From NCBI GenBank assembly GCA_023443705.1, contig JAEZTD010000032.1:1-13410 (forward strand): a stretch of DNA of 13,410 nucleotides, in the 5' to 3' direction. Both the position numbers and the translations under genes were made by a program. Positions 7,401 through 13,410 of this stretch are shown here, piece by piece. This DNA comes from Bacillota bacterium (GTDB lineage: Bacteria > Bacillota > Clostridia > Christensenellales > Aristaeellaceae). How positions within the stretch are numbered: position 1 is the first letter of the stretch; each line of letters begins with the position of its first letter. A model generated the notes under the pieces. It saw nothing but the letters and a program-made list of their open reading frames with translations. It searched no databases and had not been told where the DNA came from.

Positions 7401-10400
7401 CGAGCCCACGCCGTTTGAAAAGACTCGGACAAAGGTTTCGGCGTCCGCGATGGAGCCCTCGCGGCCGATCAGCCTTTCCATGTCGATCTCGTGGGAGATT
7501 TTAAGGCCTTCCGCGCCCGAAAGTGCATAGAGGAGCATCGGGTGGCGGCCGCCGCTTCTGGGCTTTCGATGGAAGACGAGCGCGCCGTCTTCAAAGCGGG
7601 CGCGTACGAAAAGGTTCTGGAACGCGGGGTGCGCCTTGATGTCGGCCTCCGCACCCAGTGCAACCTTGAACGCGCCGGTGATCTCCACTTCCAGCGGTTG
7701 GGCGGCGTGGCTGGTCAACTCCAGCCGCTGGATCAGCGCGCCGTCCTCGGGAGAAATGCAGGCGGTCAGGCGGCACTCGAGTTCGTCCGTCCGGGTCAGC
7801 ACCTGAACATTGCCAGCTTCAAATCGCACCCGCTGGCTGGAGGCCATCCGCCCCGTCAGTCCGCTGGCCGCGAAGGACGTCCGTCTGGACGGCACGCGAA
7901 CATGCACCCATATGCCGTCGTTTTCGTCCGGGCGCGCCGACCAGCGGTTGAGCAGGATGCCCTTCGCGCGGACAAAGCCCGTTCCTGCCGCGGTCAAAAA
8001 CGCGGTGGTACCGCCGCCGTACAGCAGGTGGCTGTCGCCGCGTCCAGCCGCCGGGCAGCCCGCGTGGATGCCCTGCCGCGTGCGGGGCGCTTCCGGTTCC
8101 GGTTCCGGCTGAGCCCGCCTGAACGCGCCCCGCACCGGTTTTTCGCTGAGCAGGAGCGTGAGCAGCCGTACCTCCGGGATGTCCGAAAACGCCCTGACCA
8201 GCGCGTCGCCGCGCAGCGCGTTCACGATGGCGGCCAGAATCATGCCCTGGTGATGGGCCATGTGGCTGAACACCACCCGGTGTGATTCGCCTTCCGGCAG
8301 CCGCTCGGGTGCGTAGTCCACCGATTCGTACAGCCCCATCGGCCCTTGAAAGCCCGCGCGCTGCATGGCATCGAGATTTTGCATCACCGCGCCGGGGTCC
8401 ACCGGCAGCGCCAGGACTGACGCGTACGGGGCAATCACCCGCTCAAAGGCGGTGCCGCGCAGCGAAAGGCTCGGCAGGCCGAAGGCGCGGTACTGGTAGT
8501 TCATCAGAAGGTCAAAGGCGTTGTAGCCCGACTCCGACACGCCCCAGGGCGTGCCGAGGGACGCCTGGGCCGCAACGACGGCGCGCTCGGTCTCATAGAG
8601 GAGCGACCCCTTGGGCGCGCGCATGAACAGCATCGGCATCAGGTATTCGAAGGCGGTGCCGCTCCAGGAGATCAGCGCCGCGCGCCGGCCGCTTCTGGCC
8701 ATGCCGCGGCCAAGCTTCGCCCAGTGTCTGACGGGCGCTTGACGAAGCGCCATCGCGGCAAAGCTCAGGATGCGGGACTCGGAGGCGAGCAGGTCGTAGT
8801 GGCCGGAAGACAGTGCGCCGCGCTCGGCGTCGTAGCCGATGTAGAAAAGGTTCCGGGCGCTGTCGTAGAGTTTTATGAAGTCCATGCCCTGAGCAAGCGC
8901 GGCGAGGCGACGCGCAAGCGGAGCGTCCAGCGGCTCGACAAGGGCGGCGCAGGTCATCAAACAGGCGGCCAGGTTGCCCCCGTCCACGCTGGAGACGTAG
9001 CGGGGCTTCAGCGGCTTCAGCGCCTGCGTGTCGAACCAGTTGTACAGGTGTCCGTGCCACTTTTCAAGGCTTTCAAGGGTTTCGACGGTGCGCGTGAGGC
9101 GGCGGCGCATCGCGTCGGCTTCAATCAGCCCCAGAAGCTGGGCCGAAACGCAGGCGAGCAGGTAAAGGCCGATGTTGGTGGGCGAGGTGCGATTGGCCTG
9201 CCCCACCGGAGGGTCCAGCTGCAGGTTGTCCGGCGGGAGTCCGGGCCCGTCCTCCGGCGTCTGAGACTCAAAGAAGCGCCAGGTGGCGCGGGCGAGGGCG
9301 AGGAGCGCGTCCTTCTCGTGGTCGGACAGCACCTCGCGTTCAGCGGGAGCAGAGAGATATTTCAGCCAGCCCGGCGCGGCCAGAAACAGCGCTGCAAGGC
9401 ATGCTGCGGGCAGCGCATGGGCGGCGCTGAAGAATCCCGGCAGCGTCAGGATCGCCGCCGCGCGGGCGGCGATGACGATTAGATCCCGCGCGGGTGCGCC
9501 TTCTGCGTCGGCGGCGGGTACCCACTCCAGGAGCCGCCGCCCCGTCCGGAACTGGCGGTAAAGCGCGCGGACGGCGGCGCTCACGGTATACGCCGCCTCG
9601 GCGGGCAAAAGCGCAAGCGCAACCACCGCCCGGAGAAGAGCCGCGCGGGAGGGCGGAAGCAGCGCGGGGAGGAACGCGTAGGCAAACCCGACGAGCAGCG
9701 TCTTCGCGCCGCCGCCCCAGACCCCGGCGATCAAGATCGTCAGCGCGGCGGCGGGGGCCAGGCTTCGCACAAGGTTTGAAATGAGCATCCATTTGCCCAG
9801 CGCGTCCTGCGCCAACGGGATGAAGCGGACAAGCTGCCAGTCGCCCCGCGTCCAGCGCTCAAGGCGGCGCAGATACCCGGACGGCGACTGGGGGAAGTCG
9901 TCGTAGACCGCCACGTCCGTGGCCAGTCCCGCGCCTGCGAGCAGTCCCTCGATCAGGTCATGGCTCAGGATCGCGTTGTCCGGCAGCTTCGTGGCCGCAC
10001 TGTGGAAAGCCTTCACGTCGTAGACGCCCTTGCCGCAAAACGCGCCCCGGCCCGAGACATCCATCAAGAGGTTTGAGGCGGCCACCGGATAACTGGAGAG
10101 GCCGCCCTCCCCGGCCATCAGCCGTGCGAAGCGGTTGGGCGCGCAACCCTGCTCGACCCTTGGCGCTATCAGCGCGTAACCCTTGCGCACGCCGTCTTCG
10201 ACGCGAATGCGGTTGTTCGGGTGGTGGATTGCGCCGATCAGGCGGCGGATGTCGTCGGGCAGCGCGCGGGTGTCGGCGTCGAGCGTCACCACGTAGCGGA
10301 ACGCCCGCTCGTAAAGCCGCCCCGCATCCGCCCGTTCCGGGGTAAACTGGCTGTCGTCGCCGGTCAAAAGCAGTTGGTTCAGCGCCTTGACTGCGCCGCG

Positions 10401-11936
10401 CTTTCGTTCGTGGCCGCGCCAAAGGCTGTCCGCTTCGGCGTATCGGCGTTCCCGTTGCAGATAATGGTATTTCTCGCGGCCCAAGCGGCGGTTCATCTCG
10501 GCCACCCGTCCGCGAAGCTGTATGACGAGAGCCTCGTCAGCAGGGGTTTCGCGCTCCGGGGCGTCGGAAAAATCGCACAGCAGGAGGTATTCCACGTTGT
10601 CGTCCTCGTCCAACGCGCCCAGCGCCTCGAAGCCGTCGGCCAGCGCCTTCGCGCGGGTTTCGCCGGAGACCAGCGCCGGCACGAGAACCAGCGTCCGGGC
10701 GTCGTCCGGCACATGGCGCATGTCGAGCTTCAAGAGCATCCTGGGCGCAAGGATCCGCGCCCCGGCGTAGCCTGCGATGAGCTCCGCGAAGCGGCACGCC
10801 ACTGGCAGCGCCGGAATCAGCCATAAAATGCCGCCCAAAAACGCGGCAAGGAGGATCAGGATCACGGCGGACAGCGCTGAAAGAAGGAGCGTGAGGCCGT
10901 TGCCTGTGGGGTCTGGGATCCGCTTCGTAAGCGCCGCCCTGGGCTGCCCCAGCGTGGCAAGCAGCGCGCGGCGGCCATCGTCGTCGTACAACCACCAGCA
11001 CACGCCGCCCTGGACACCATCGAGGCCTGCGGCCTCGTCCGCCGCGCGCCGGACGACGGTCAGCTCGCTCTGGCCGGTGGCCTTTGCGATGGCGGAAACC
11101 TCCTCCCGGACAGCCGCGCGGGATTCCTCGTCCATCTTGGGATATACGCCGGCGGGGTCCAGCCTCAGCAGTTTCTCGGCGCGGCTCAGGCGGTCGAAGG
11201 CGGCAGCCCAGTCCAGCGCCTCCAGCATCCGAAAGCCCGACATGATGTTGGACAGCCACAGCTTGTCCAGCGCCTGCCGCTCGTGCTCGAGGCGGATGAT
11301 CACCTCGGAGTCTTCGCCCCGCCGTCCCAACCATTCGTCCAACGCACGCCGCGCCGCGGGCATCTCCTGCTCGTGGGTCAGCTGCAGCGCGCGCTCAAAG
11401 AACGCGCCGGAATTCCTGGCGCGCAGCGCGCCCAGCCTTGCGCCGGTGTTTACCCAGTCCTCCGCCGCCTGCCGTTCCCGCTGGGCGGCGACCACCCGGC
11501 GGCCTACCGATTCGAACGCCGCGCACAGCTCGACGGCCAGCGCTTCCGGGATTCGCCACAGCTCCCGCATGGTCAGCGGCTGAATTTCGTCAAAGGCGGA
11601 AACGGCCTCCGTGAGGCGCTCGAAGGTGACCAATTCGTCGCCGCCCGCCGAAAGGGTCCGCGCAAGGTGCTGCACCCGGGGCATGCCGCCGGAGGCGGGG
11701 AGGGGCGCGCCGCGCCGAAGAGACAGCGCGGTTTCGCCCACCTGGCGCACGTTGTCGCGCAGCCACTCCATCGCCGGCACGCCGGGACTCCCCGAGAGGC
11801 GAGCCACCTGCGCTGCCAGCGCGCGCAGCGCCCGCGGACGCGCACCCAAAAGCCGCATCGGCGCGCGCTCCGAGGCGGTGAGTGTCACAGCCAGCGCCCG
11901 CACCCGCCGCATCAGCGCGTCCCCGGGTTGATTCAT
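4410..11936 (-). CDS. ndvB: Cyclic beta-1,2-glucan synthase (GT84 + GH189-like + GH94), NdvB/ChvB/Cgs type
   Basis: This 2508-residue membrane enzyme matches the cyclic beta-1,2-glucan synthases. Order: helical N-terminal region (1-340); membrane segment(s) about 349-381; GT84 domain (about 410-705) with LDADT (552-556), SHDLIEG (658-664) and ERWTRGDWQ (693-701), expected to use UDP-glucose; more hydrophobic segments (about 715-785 and 818-860); a GH189-type transglycosylase domain (about 880-1265) with WSGTAFEYLMP, SESGYN and GLYESVDY, thought to cyclise the chain; a PEPEPE linker near 1278-1283. The GH94 part has beta-sandwich regions (about 1300-1550 and 1765-2000) and a catalytic alpha/alpha barrel (about 2010-2450). 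GSGDWNDGM (2193-2201) contains the catalytic acid and RENGGQYSHAACW (2343-2355) is the phosphate-site region. GH94 adjusts chain length by phosphorolysis. The ATG at 11936 has GGAGGGGG 7 bases upstream. No glucan exporter is visible nearby. Confidence 0.93.
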   Translation of the reverse strand: MNQPGDALMRRVRALAVTLTASERAPMRLLGARPRALRALAAQVARLSGSPGVPAMEWLRDNVRQVGETALSLRRGAPLPASGGMPRVQHLARTLSAGGDELVTFERLTEAVSAFDEIQPLTMRELWRIPEALAVELCAAFESVGRRVVAAQRERQAAEDWVNTGARLGALRARNSGAFFERALQLTHEQEMPAARRALDEWLGRRGEDSEVIIRLEHERQALDKLWLSNIMSGFRMLEALDWAAAFDRLSRAEKLLRLDPAGVYPKMDEESRAAVREEVSAIAKATGQSELTVVRRAADEAAGLDGVQGGVCWWLYDDDGRRALLATLGQPRAALTKRIPDPTGNGLTLLLSALSAVILILLAAFLGGILWLIPALPVACRFAELIAGYAGARILAPRMLLKLDMRHVPDDARTLVLVPALVSGETRAKALADGFEALGALDEDDNVEYLLLCDFSDAPERETPADEALVIQLRGRVAEMNRRLGREKYHYLQRERRYAEADSLWRGHERKRGAVKALNQLLLTGDDSQFTPERADAGRLYERAFRYVVTLDADTRALPDDIRRLIGAIHHPNNRIRVEDGVRKGYALIAPRVEQGCAPNRFARLMAGEGGLSSYPVAASNLLMDVSGRGAFCGKGVYDVKAFHSAATKLPDNAILSHDLIEGLLAGAGLATDVAVYDDFPQSPSGYLRRLERWTRGDWQLVRFIPLAQDALGKWMLISNLVRSLAPAAALTILIAGVWGGGAKTLLVGFAYAFLPALLPPSRAALLRAVVALALLPAEAAYTVSAAVRALYRQFRTGRRLLEWVPAADAEGAPARDLIVIAARAAAILTLPGFFSAAHALPAACLAALFLAAPGWLKYLSAPAEREVLSDHEKDALLALARATWRFFESQTPEDGPGLPPDNLQLDPPVGQANRTSPTNIGLYLLACVSAQLLGLIEADAMRRRLTRTVETLESLEKWHGHLYNWFDTQALKPLKPRYVSSVDGGNLAACLMTCAALVEPLDAPLARRLAALAQGMDFIKLYDSARNLFYIGYDAERGALSSGHYDLLASESRILSFAAMALRQAPVRHWAKLGRGMARSGRRAALISWSGTAFEYLMPMLFMRAPKGSLLYETERAVVAAQASLGTPWGVSESGYNAFDLLMNYQYRAFGLPSLSLRGTAFERVIAPYASVLALPVDPGAVMQNLDAMQRAGFQGPMGLYESVDYAPERLPEGESHRVVFSHMAHHQGMILAAIVNALRGDALVRAFSDIPEVRLLTLLLSEKPVRGAFRRAQPEPEPEAPRTRQGIHAGCPAAGRGDSHLLYGGGTTAFLTAAGTGFVRAKGILLNRWSARPDENDGIWVHVRVPSRRTSFAASGLTGRMASSQRVRFEAGNVQVLTRTDELECRLTACISPEDGALIQRLELTSHAAQPLEVEITGAFKVALGAEADIKAHPAFQNLFVRARFEDGALVFHRKPRSGGRHPMLLYALSGAEGLKISHEIDMERLIGREGSIADAETFVRVFSNGVGSTLNPCAALKTSLTLAPGGRRQLAFVAGVAGDEEALSRMRARHMATEDARRSLLLAGSQARSMLEFLGLTPARHQLLQRASRLVMFPRRDFCPPPCRLAISGLWALGISGDLPLITVRVSSTAQMALVRDALRAHEFYRAMGVWCDLVLVNDYGNDYEQPVRDALRDQVSASHLADMILEPGGAFPLEGASLSGAQNALLTAVSAIYLSGSEPVGAALRGLLRSLPAEEEVPRARLRGGFSLAEEPREKFNGWGGFARGGYVIDLLPGKPTPAPWCNVLANAGGFGSLVSERGGGFTFAKNSRGGRLTPFTNDPLHEGEGERLQLSDGRAYASLLPEQRGLAQPFRVEHRPGVSRLSSGAGTLLWTVEQFVDVDLPAKCLLMTIHNSGGLARSLRLTASVDWLMGVNGDDARLIRVFPEPPMLMASGSMEGHGFAALLTGDGRTPEALEIDPALGLRAQIVLPPGGTVTAQFLIGWSPVRDSCREILAAWGSGQTRLDRTRERWEYLTSRIVPETGDDICDQMLGRWLPAQTLAGRIWGRAGLYQAGGAFGFRDQLQDMLPMIPIDPDMVRAHLLLCAARQFEAGDVMHWWHPERTGVRTRMSDDLLFLPYVATAYVIETGDRSVLREEAPYLRDVPIPEGDDDWYGVPEVSDLSESLDTHCLRAIRRAAAMTGIHGLPLMGSGDWNDGMSRVGDGGGESVWLGQFLCVVAEDYAKMSDSMEVREELHEIARRMRAAVEEHGWDGAWYRRAFFGDGAPLGSAASEGGCRIDLIAQCWAVAAGLDPERCRTAMDSAWAQLYDPEHRILKLLTPPLTGSPHDPGYIARYPAGIRENGGQYSHAACWAVMAFSILGDAARAWQALEALLPPNHASTEADALNYRVEPYVIAADVYGEPPFTGRGGWTWYTGAAGWLCRAAIRYLLGYEREGNRARLHALIHPDRREAGITIRFGSASYRLRALRGQEDILLDGRAVPDEFIELVDDGGIHEALFPERKPL

Positions 11937-11991
11937 GCAAAAACCCCCTCCGTTTAAAAGCGCAGTTCTGAAGGAAGCTTGCACAAAACCG

Positions 11992-12004
11992 GCATACTGT
12001 ATGC
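11992..12004. promoter_or_regulatory. Dyad that may be an operator for the glucan synthase gene
   Basis: GCATAC and GTATGC flank a central T, a perfect 13-bp dyad 56 bases upstream of the synthase start codon. On the minus strand a TAAAAT (12010-12005) sits directly next to it. If that is the -10 box, transcription would start at about 11998, the centre of the dyad, as expected of a repressor site. No good -35 accompanies that -10, so the synthase promoter itself remains unproven. The binding protein is unknown. Confidence 0.4.
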
Positions 12005-12044
12005 ATTTTACGCGGGAATGTGACAGGTTGTGTTTCGCTTGGCG

Positions 12045-12067
12045 CGCAAATTTCGTTGTAATTTGCG
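12045..12067. promoter_or_regulatory. Dyad overlapping the -35 box of the HAD-GNAT promoter
   Basis: CGCAAATT (12045-12052) and AATTTGCG (12060-12067) form a perfect 8-bp inverted repeat with a 7-base spacer. It covers the -35 hexamer at 12056-12061. A second nested pair, GTTTCGC at 12032-12038 and GCGAAAC at 12065-12071, has almost the same right arm. A protein bound here would block the promoter of the fusion gene, so it is a candidate repressor site. Confidence 0.4.
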
Positions 12068-12084
12068 AAACGCTGTGATATGAT
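12056..12084 (+). promoter_or_regulatory. Extended -10 promoter for the HAD-GNAT gene
   Basis: TTGTAA at 12056-12061 and TATGAT at 12079-12084 are 17 bases apart. A TG at 12076-12077 makes an extended -10 element (TGATATGAT). The expected start is near 12091, giving a leader of about 19 bases that carries the AAGGA ribosome binding site at 12095-12099. Confidence 0.7.
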
Positions 12085-12109
12085 TATCCCCGCGAAGGAT
12101 GGTGCGGGC

Positions 12110-13189
12110 ATGAAAAAGCTGGGGATTCTCTTCGACATGGACGGCGTTCTGGTCGACTCCGAACCGGTGATTACCGCCGCGGCCTGCGAGGCGCTGAACC
12201 GCTTCGGAATTCCGGCCGTGCATGAAGATTTCAAACCCTTTACCGGCATGGGCGAGAACCGCTTTCTGGGCGGCGTGGCCGAAAAGTACGGCCGCGGTTT
12301 TGACCTGTCCATGAAGGCGCTTTGTTACGATATCTACGGTGAACTGGTGGATTCGGCGCTCAAAATCTACGACGGAACCAAGCCGATGCTGGCGCAATTT
12401 CAGCTTGAAGGCCGAAAAATGGCGCTGGCTTCCAGCGCGGACCTCGTCAAGGTCCGGCACAACCTGCGCGTCGCGGGCATTCCGTTTTCCACTTTTCAGG
12501 CGGTCGTGACCGGCGACGACGTGGAGCGCAAAAAGCCCTTCCCGGACGGCTACCTGATGGCGGCAAAGGCCGCAGGGCTTGAACCGTGCGATTGTGTCGT
12601 GGTGGAGGACGCGATTTCCGGCGTTCAGGCCGCGAAGGCCGCGGGCGCCTACGCCATCGCGGTCACGACTTCTTTCAGCGAGCATGTGCTTAAAGCTGCG
12701 GGCGCCGACCGGGTGATTTCCGACATCTCGGAACTGCCCGACGCCGTGCGGGCGCTGGAAGCATCCCTCGACGCCTTTGAGATCCGCGAAGGGTTTGAGC
12801 GCATGAACTTCGGTCAGGTGGCGGCGCTGCTCGCCATGATGCCCTGGAGCGAGGGGATTTCCCTCGCAGAGGTCGAAATGGGCGCGCGCAATTCAACCAT
12901 CGTCGTCGGCGCGTTCGAGGGCGACCGGCAGATGGGTTACGCCCGCGCGCTCTCCGACAAGACCCGCTTCTGCTACCTGATGGACGTGTGCGTCCACCCG
13001 GAAAGCCGCCAGAAGGGTGCGGGCCGGGCGATGGTGGAGCGCATCCTGAACCACCCGGAGCTAAAGGATGTGTACCAGTGGATGCTCTTTACCACCAGCG
13101 CACAGGAATTCTACCGGGGCCTGGGCTTCGAGGAAACGAAAAGAGCGGGGAACATCATGGAGATTCGGCGGGCGCGGCCCGTCCGCTAG
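12110..13189 (+). CDS. HAD-superfamily phosphatase / GNAT acetyltransferase fusion
   Basis: The 359-residue product joins two enzymes. Residues 1-215 form a subfamily I HAD hydrolase of the beta-phosphoglucomutase/phosphatase type. It has motif I FDMDGVLVDSEPV with Asp9 and Asp11, a helical cap (about 16-80, including TGMGENRFLGG), motif II Ser108/Ser109, Lys141/Lys142 for motif III, and motif IV VVEDAISGVQAAKAAG with Glu166 and Asp167. Residues 226-355 form a GNAT domain with acetyl-CoA-binding motif A (VCVHPESRQKGAGRAMVE, 293-310) and the C-terminal AQEFYRGLGFEE (331-342). Both catalytic sets look intact. The HAD part could be a phosphatase or a phosphosugar mutase; the acetyl acceptor is unknown. 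ATG 12110 is chosen because it begins just before motif I and follows AAGGA at 12095-12099; an in-frame ATG at 12080 lies inside the promoter. It is divergent from the glucan synthase gene, which hints at but does not prove a link. Confidence 0.88.
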   Translation: MKKLGILFDMDGVLVDSEPVITAAACEALNRFGIPAVHEDFKPFTGMGENRFLGGVAEKYGRGFDLSMKALCYDIYGELVDSALKIYDGTKPMLAQFQLEGRKMALASSADLVKVRHNLRVAGIPFSTFQAVVTGDDVERKKPFPDGYLMAAKAAGLEPCDCVVVEDAISGVQAAKAAGAYAIAVTTSFSEHVLKAAGADRVISDISELPDAVRALEASLDAFEIREGFERMNFGQVAALLAMMPWSEGISLAEVEMGARNSTIVVGAFEGDRQMGYARALSDKTRFCYLMDVCVHPESRQKGAGRAMVERILNHPELKDVYQWMLFTTSAQEFYRGLGFEETKRAGNIMEIRRARPVR

Positions 13190-13242
13190 CGGGTCTTCAC
13201 AAGAAATAAACCCAAAAAATTTCGCGTTTCGCCCGTGAAGTA

Positions 13243-13272
13243 TTGACATACGCCTCTTGCGTGTGGTAATCT
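13243..13272 (+). promoter_or_regulatory. Promoter for rpmG
   Basis: A perfect TTGACA (13243-13248) precedes TAATCT (13267-13272) with an 18-base spacer; a TGTGG stretch lies just before the -10. An A/T-rich tract at about 13201-13222 lies upstream, somewhat far out for an UP element. The predicted start is about 13278, leaving a leader of about 64 bases before the rpmG start. Confidence 0.65.
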
Positions 13273-13281
13273 TATCAGGCT

Positions 13282-13296
13282 GCCCCCGTCGGGGGC
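13282..13296 (+). other. 5'-terminal hairpin in the rpmG leader
   Basis: GCCCCC (13282-13287) pairs perfectly with GGGGGC (13291-13296) around a GTC loop, followed by TTTGG. It starts only a few bases after the predicted transcription start. That position suits an mRNA-stabilising 5' hairpin or, less likely, a weak attenuator, as the T-run is only three bases. Confidence 0.55.
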
Positions 13297-13341
13297 TTTG
13301 GTTGTGATAAATGAAATTTGGTCCGGTGGGAGGGAAAGCAA

Positions 13342-13410
13342 GTGGCATCCGACAAGCGCGTCAAGGTTACGCTGGCCTGCGGTGAGTGCAAGCAGCGCAA
13401 CTACAATACC
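13342..13410 (+). CDS. rpmG: 50S ribosomal protein L33 (5' part, truncated by the window end)
   Basis: The first 23 residues are visible: a short MASDK lead, then RVKVTLAC.EC....YNT, the standard L33 N-terminus. L33 is a small protein of the large ribosomal subunit near the E site. Cys13 and Cys16 form the first CxxC pair of the zinc-binding version; the second pair would lie beyond the window. Zinc-type L33 often coexists in Bacillota with zinc-free paralogues made under zinc limitation, which cannot be tested here. The start is GTG at 13342, supported by GGGAGG at 13328-13333 with 8-base spacing and by the family alignment. In Bacillota this copy usually precedes secE and nusG, so a transcription and ribosome gene cluster probably continues to the right. 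Confidence 0.93.
   Translation, partial: MASDKRVKVTLACGECKQRNYNT

Noticed and set aside
11937..11984. Upstream GTG start for the glucan synthase, adding 16 residues.
   Set aside because: The added residues would translate the ribosome binding site region itself. GGAGGGGG at 11944-11951 clearly serves the ATG at 11936.
12005..12033. Minus-strand promoter for the glucan synthase with -10 TAAAAT at 12010-12005.
   Set aside because: The -10 is good, but the sequence at the proper -35 distance (ACACAA) does not match. It is kept only as a remark with the adjacent dyad.
13183..13192. Palindrome CCGCTAGCGG over the HAD-GNAT stop as a terminator.
   Set aside because: It leaves no adequate loop and is followed by a mixed sequence without a T-run. 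No convincing terminator was found for this gene.

Overview
The window is GC-rich bacterial DNA and most likely comes from a Clostridia-type Bacillota. The signs are a separate alpha chain of iron-sulfur L-serine dehydratase, a PPi-type phosphofructokinase, strong AGGAGG-like ribosome binding sites, sigma-A-like promoters and a zinc-ribbon L33. The genus cannot be read from the sequence alone. No tRNA, rRNA, CRISPR array, insertion sequence or phage gene was seen.

Layout. Bases 1-276 hold the 3' end of sdaAA (+). Bases 277-599 have no credible gene but carry a run of inverted repeats. A good promoter (600-628) drives pfp (669-1913, +). Pfp converges with a minus-strand block; between them (1914-1997) lie two strong hairpins, one of them a terminator that works best on the minus strand. 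The minus block, in transcription order, is a very large cyclic beta-1,2-glucan synthase (11936-4410), an RsuA-type pseudouridine synthase (4379-3660), an RsmC-like methyltransferase (3663-3067) and an M24B Xaa-Pro peptidase (3065-1998). The last three are tightly packed (4-nt overlap, then a 1-nt gap) and look translationally coupled. A predicted promoter whose -35 box covers the synthase stop codon would start rsuA transcription at or next to its ATG.

Divergent from the synthase is a HAD-phosphatase/GNAT-acetyltransferase fusion (12110-13189, +). The shared 173-bp intergenic region has a good extended -10 promoter for the fusion gene and two dyads that could be operators. After it come a promoter, a 5'-terminal hairpin and the start of rpmG (L33, 13342 to the window edge), usually the head of a secE-nusG-ribosomal protein cluster.

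How the genes fit together. Most are housekeeping: serine breakdown to pyruvate, glycolysis using PPi, 16S rRNA modification, peptide turnover and ribosome assembly. The accessory element is the 2508-residue membrane glucan synthase. It carries all three catalytic modules of the family (GT84 chain synthesis, GH189-type cyclising transglycosylase, GH94 phosphorylase trimming). I did not find a convincing wholly new system. The best candidates for a second look are the clostridial glucan synthase and its divergent control region, the HAD-GNAT fusion, the predicted leaderless rsuA transcript, and the hairpin-rich spacer upstream of pfp.
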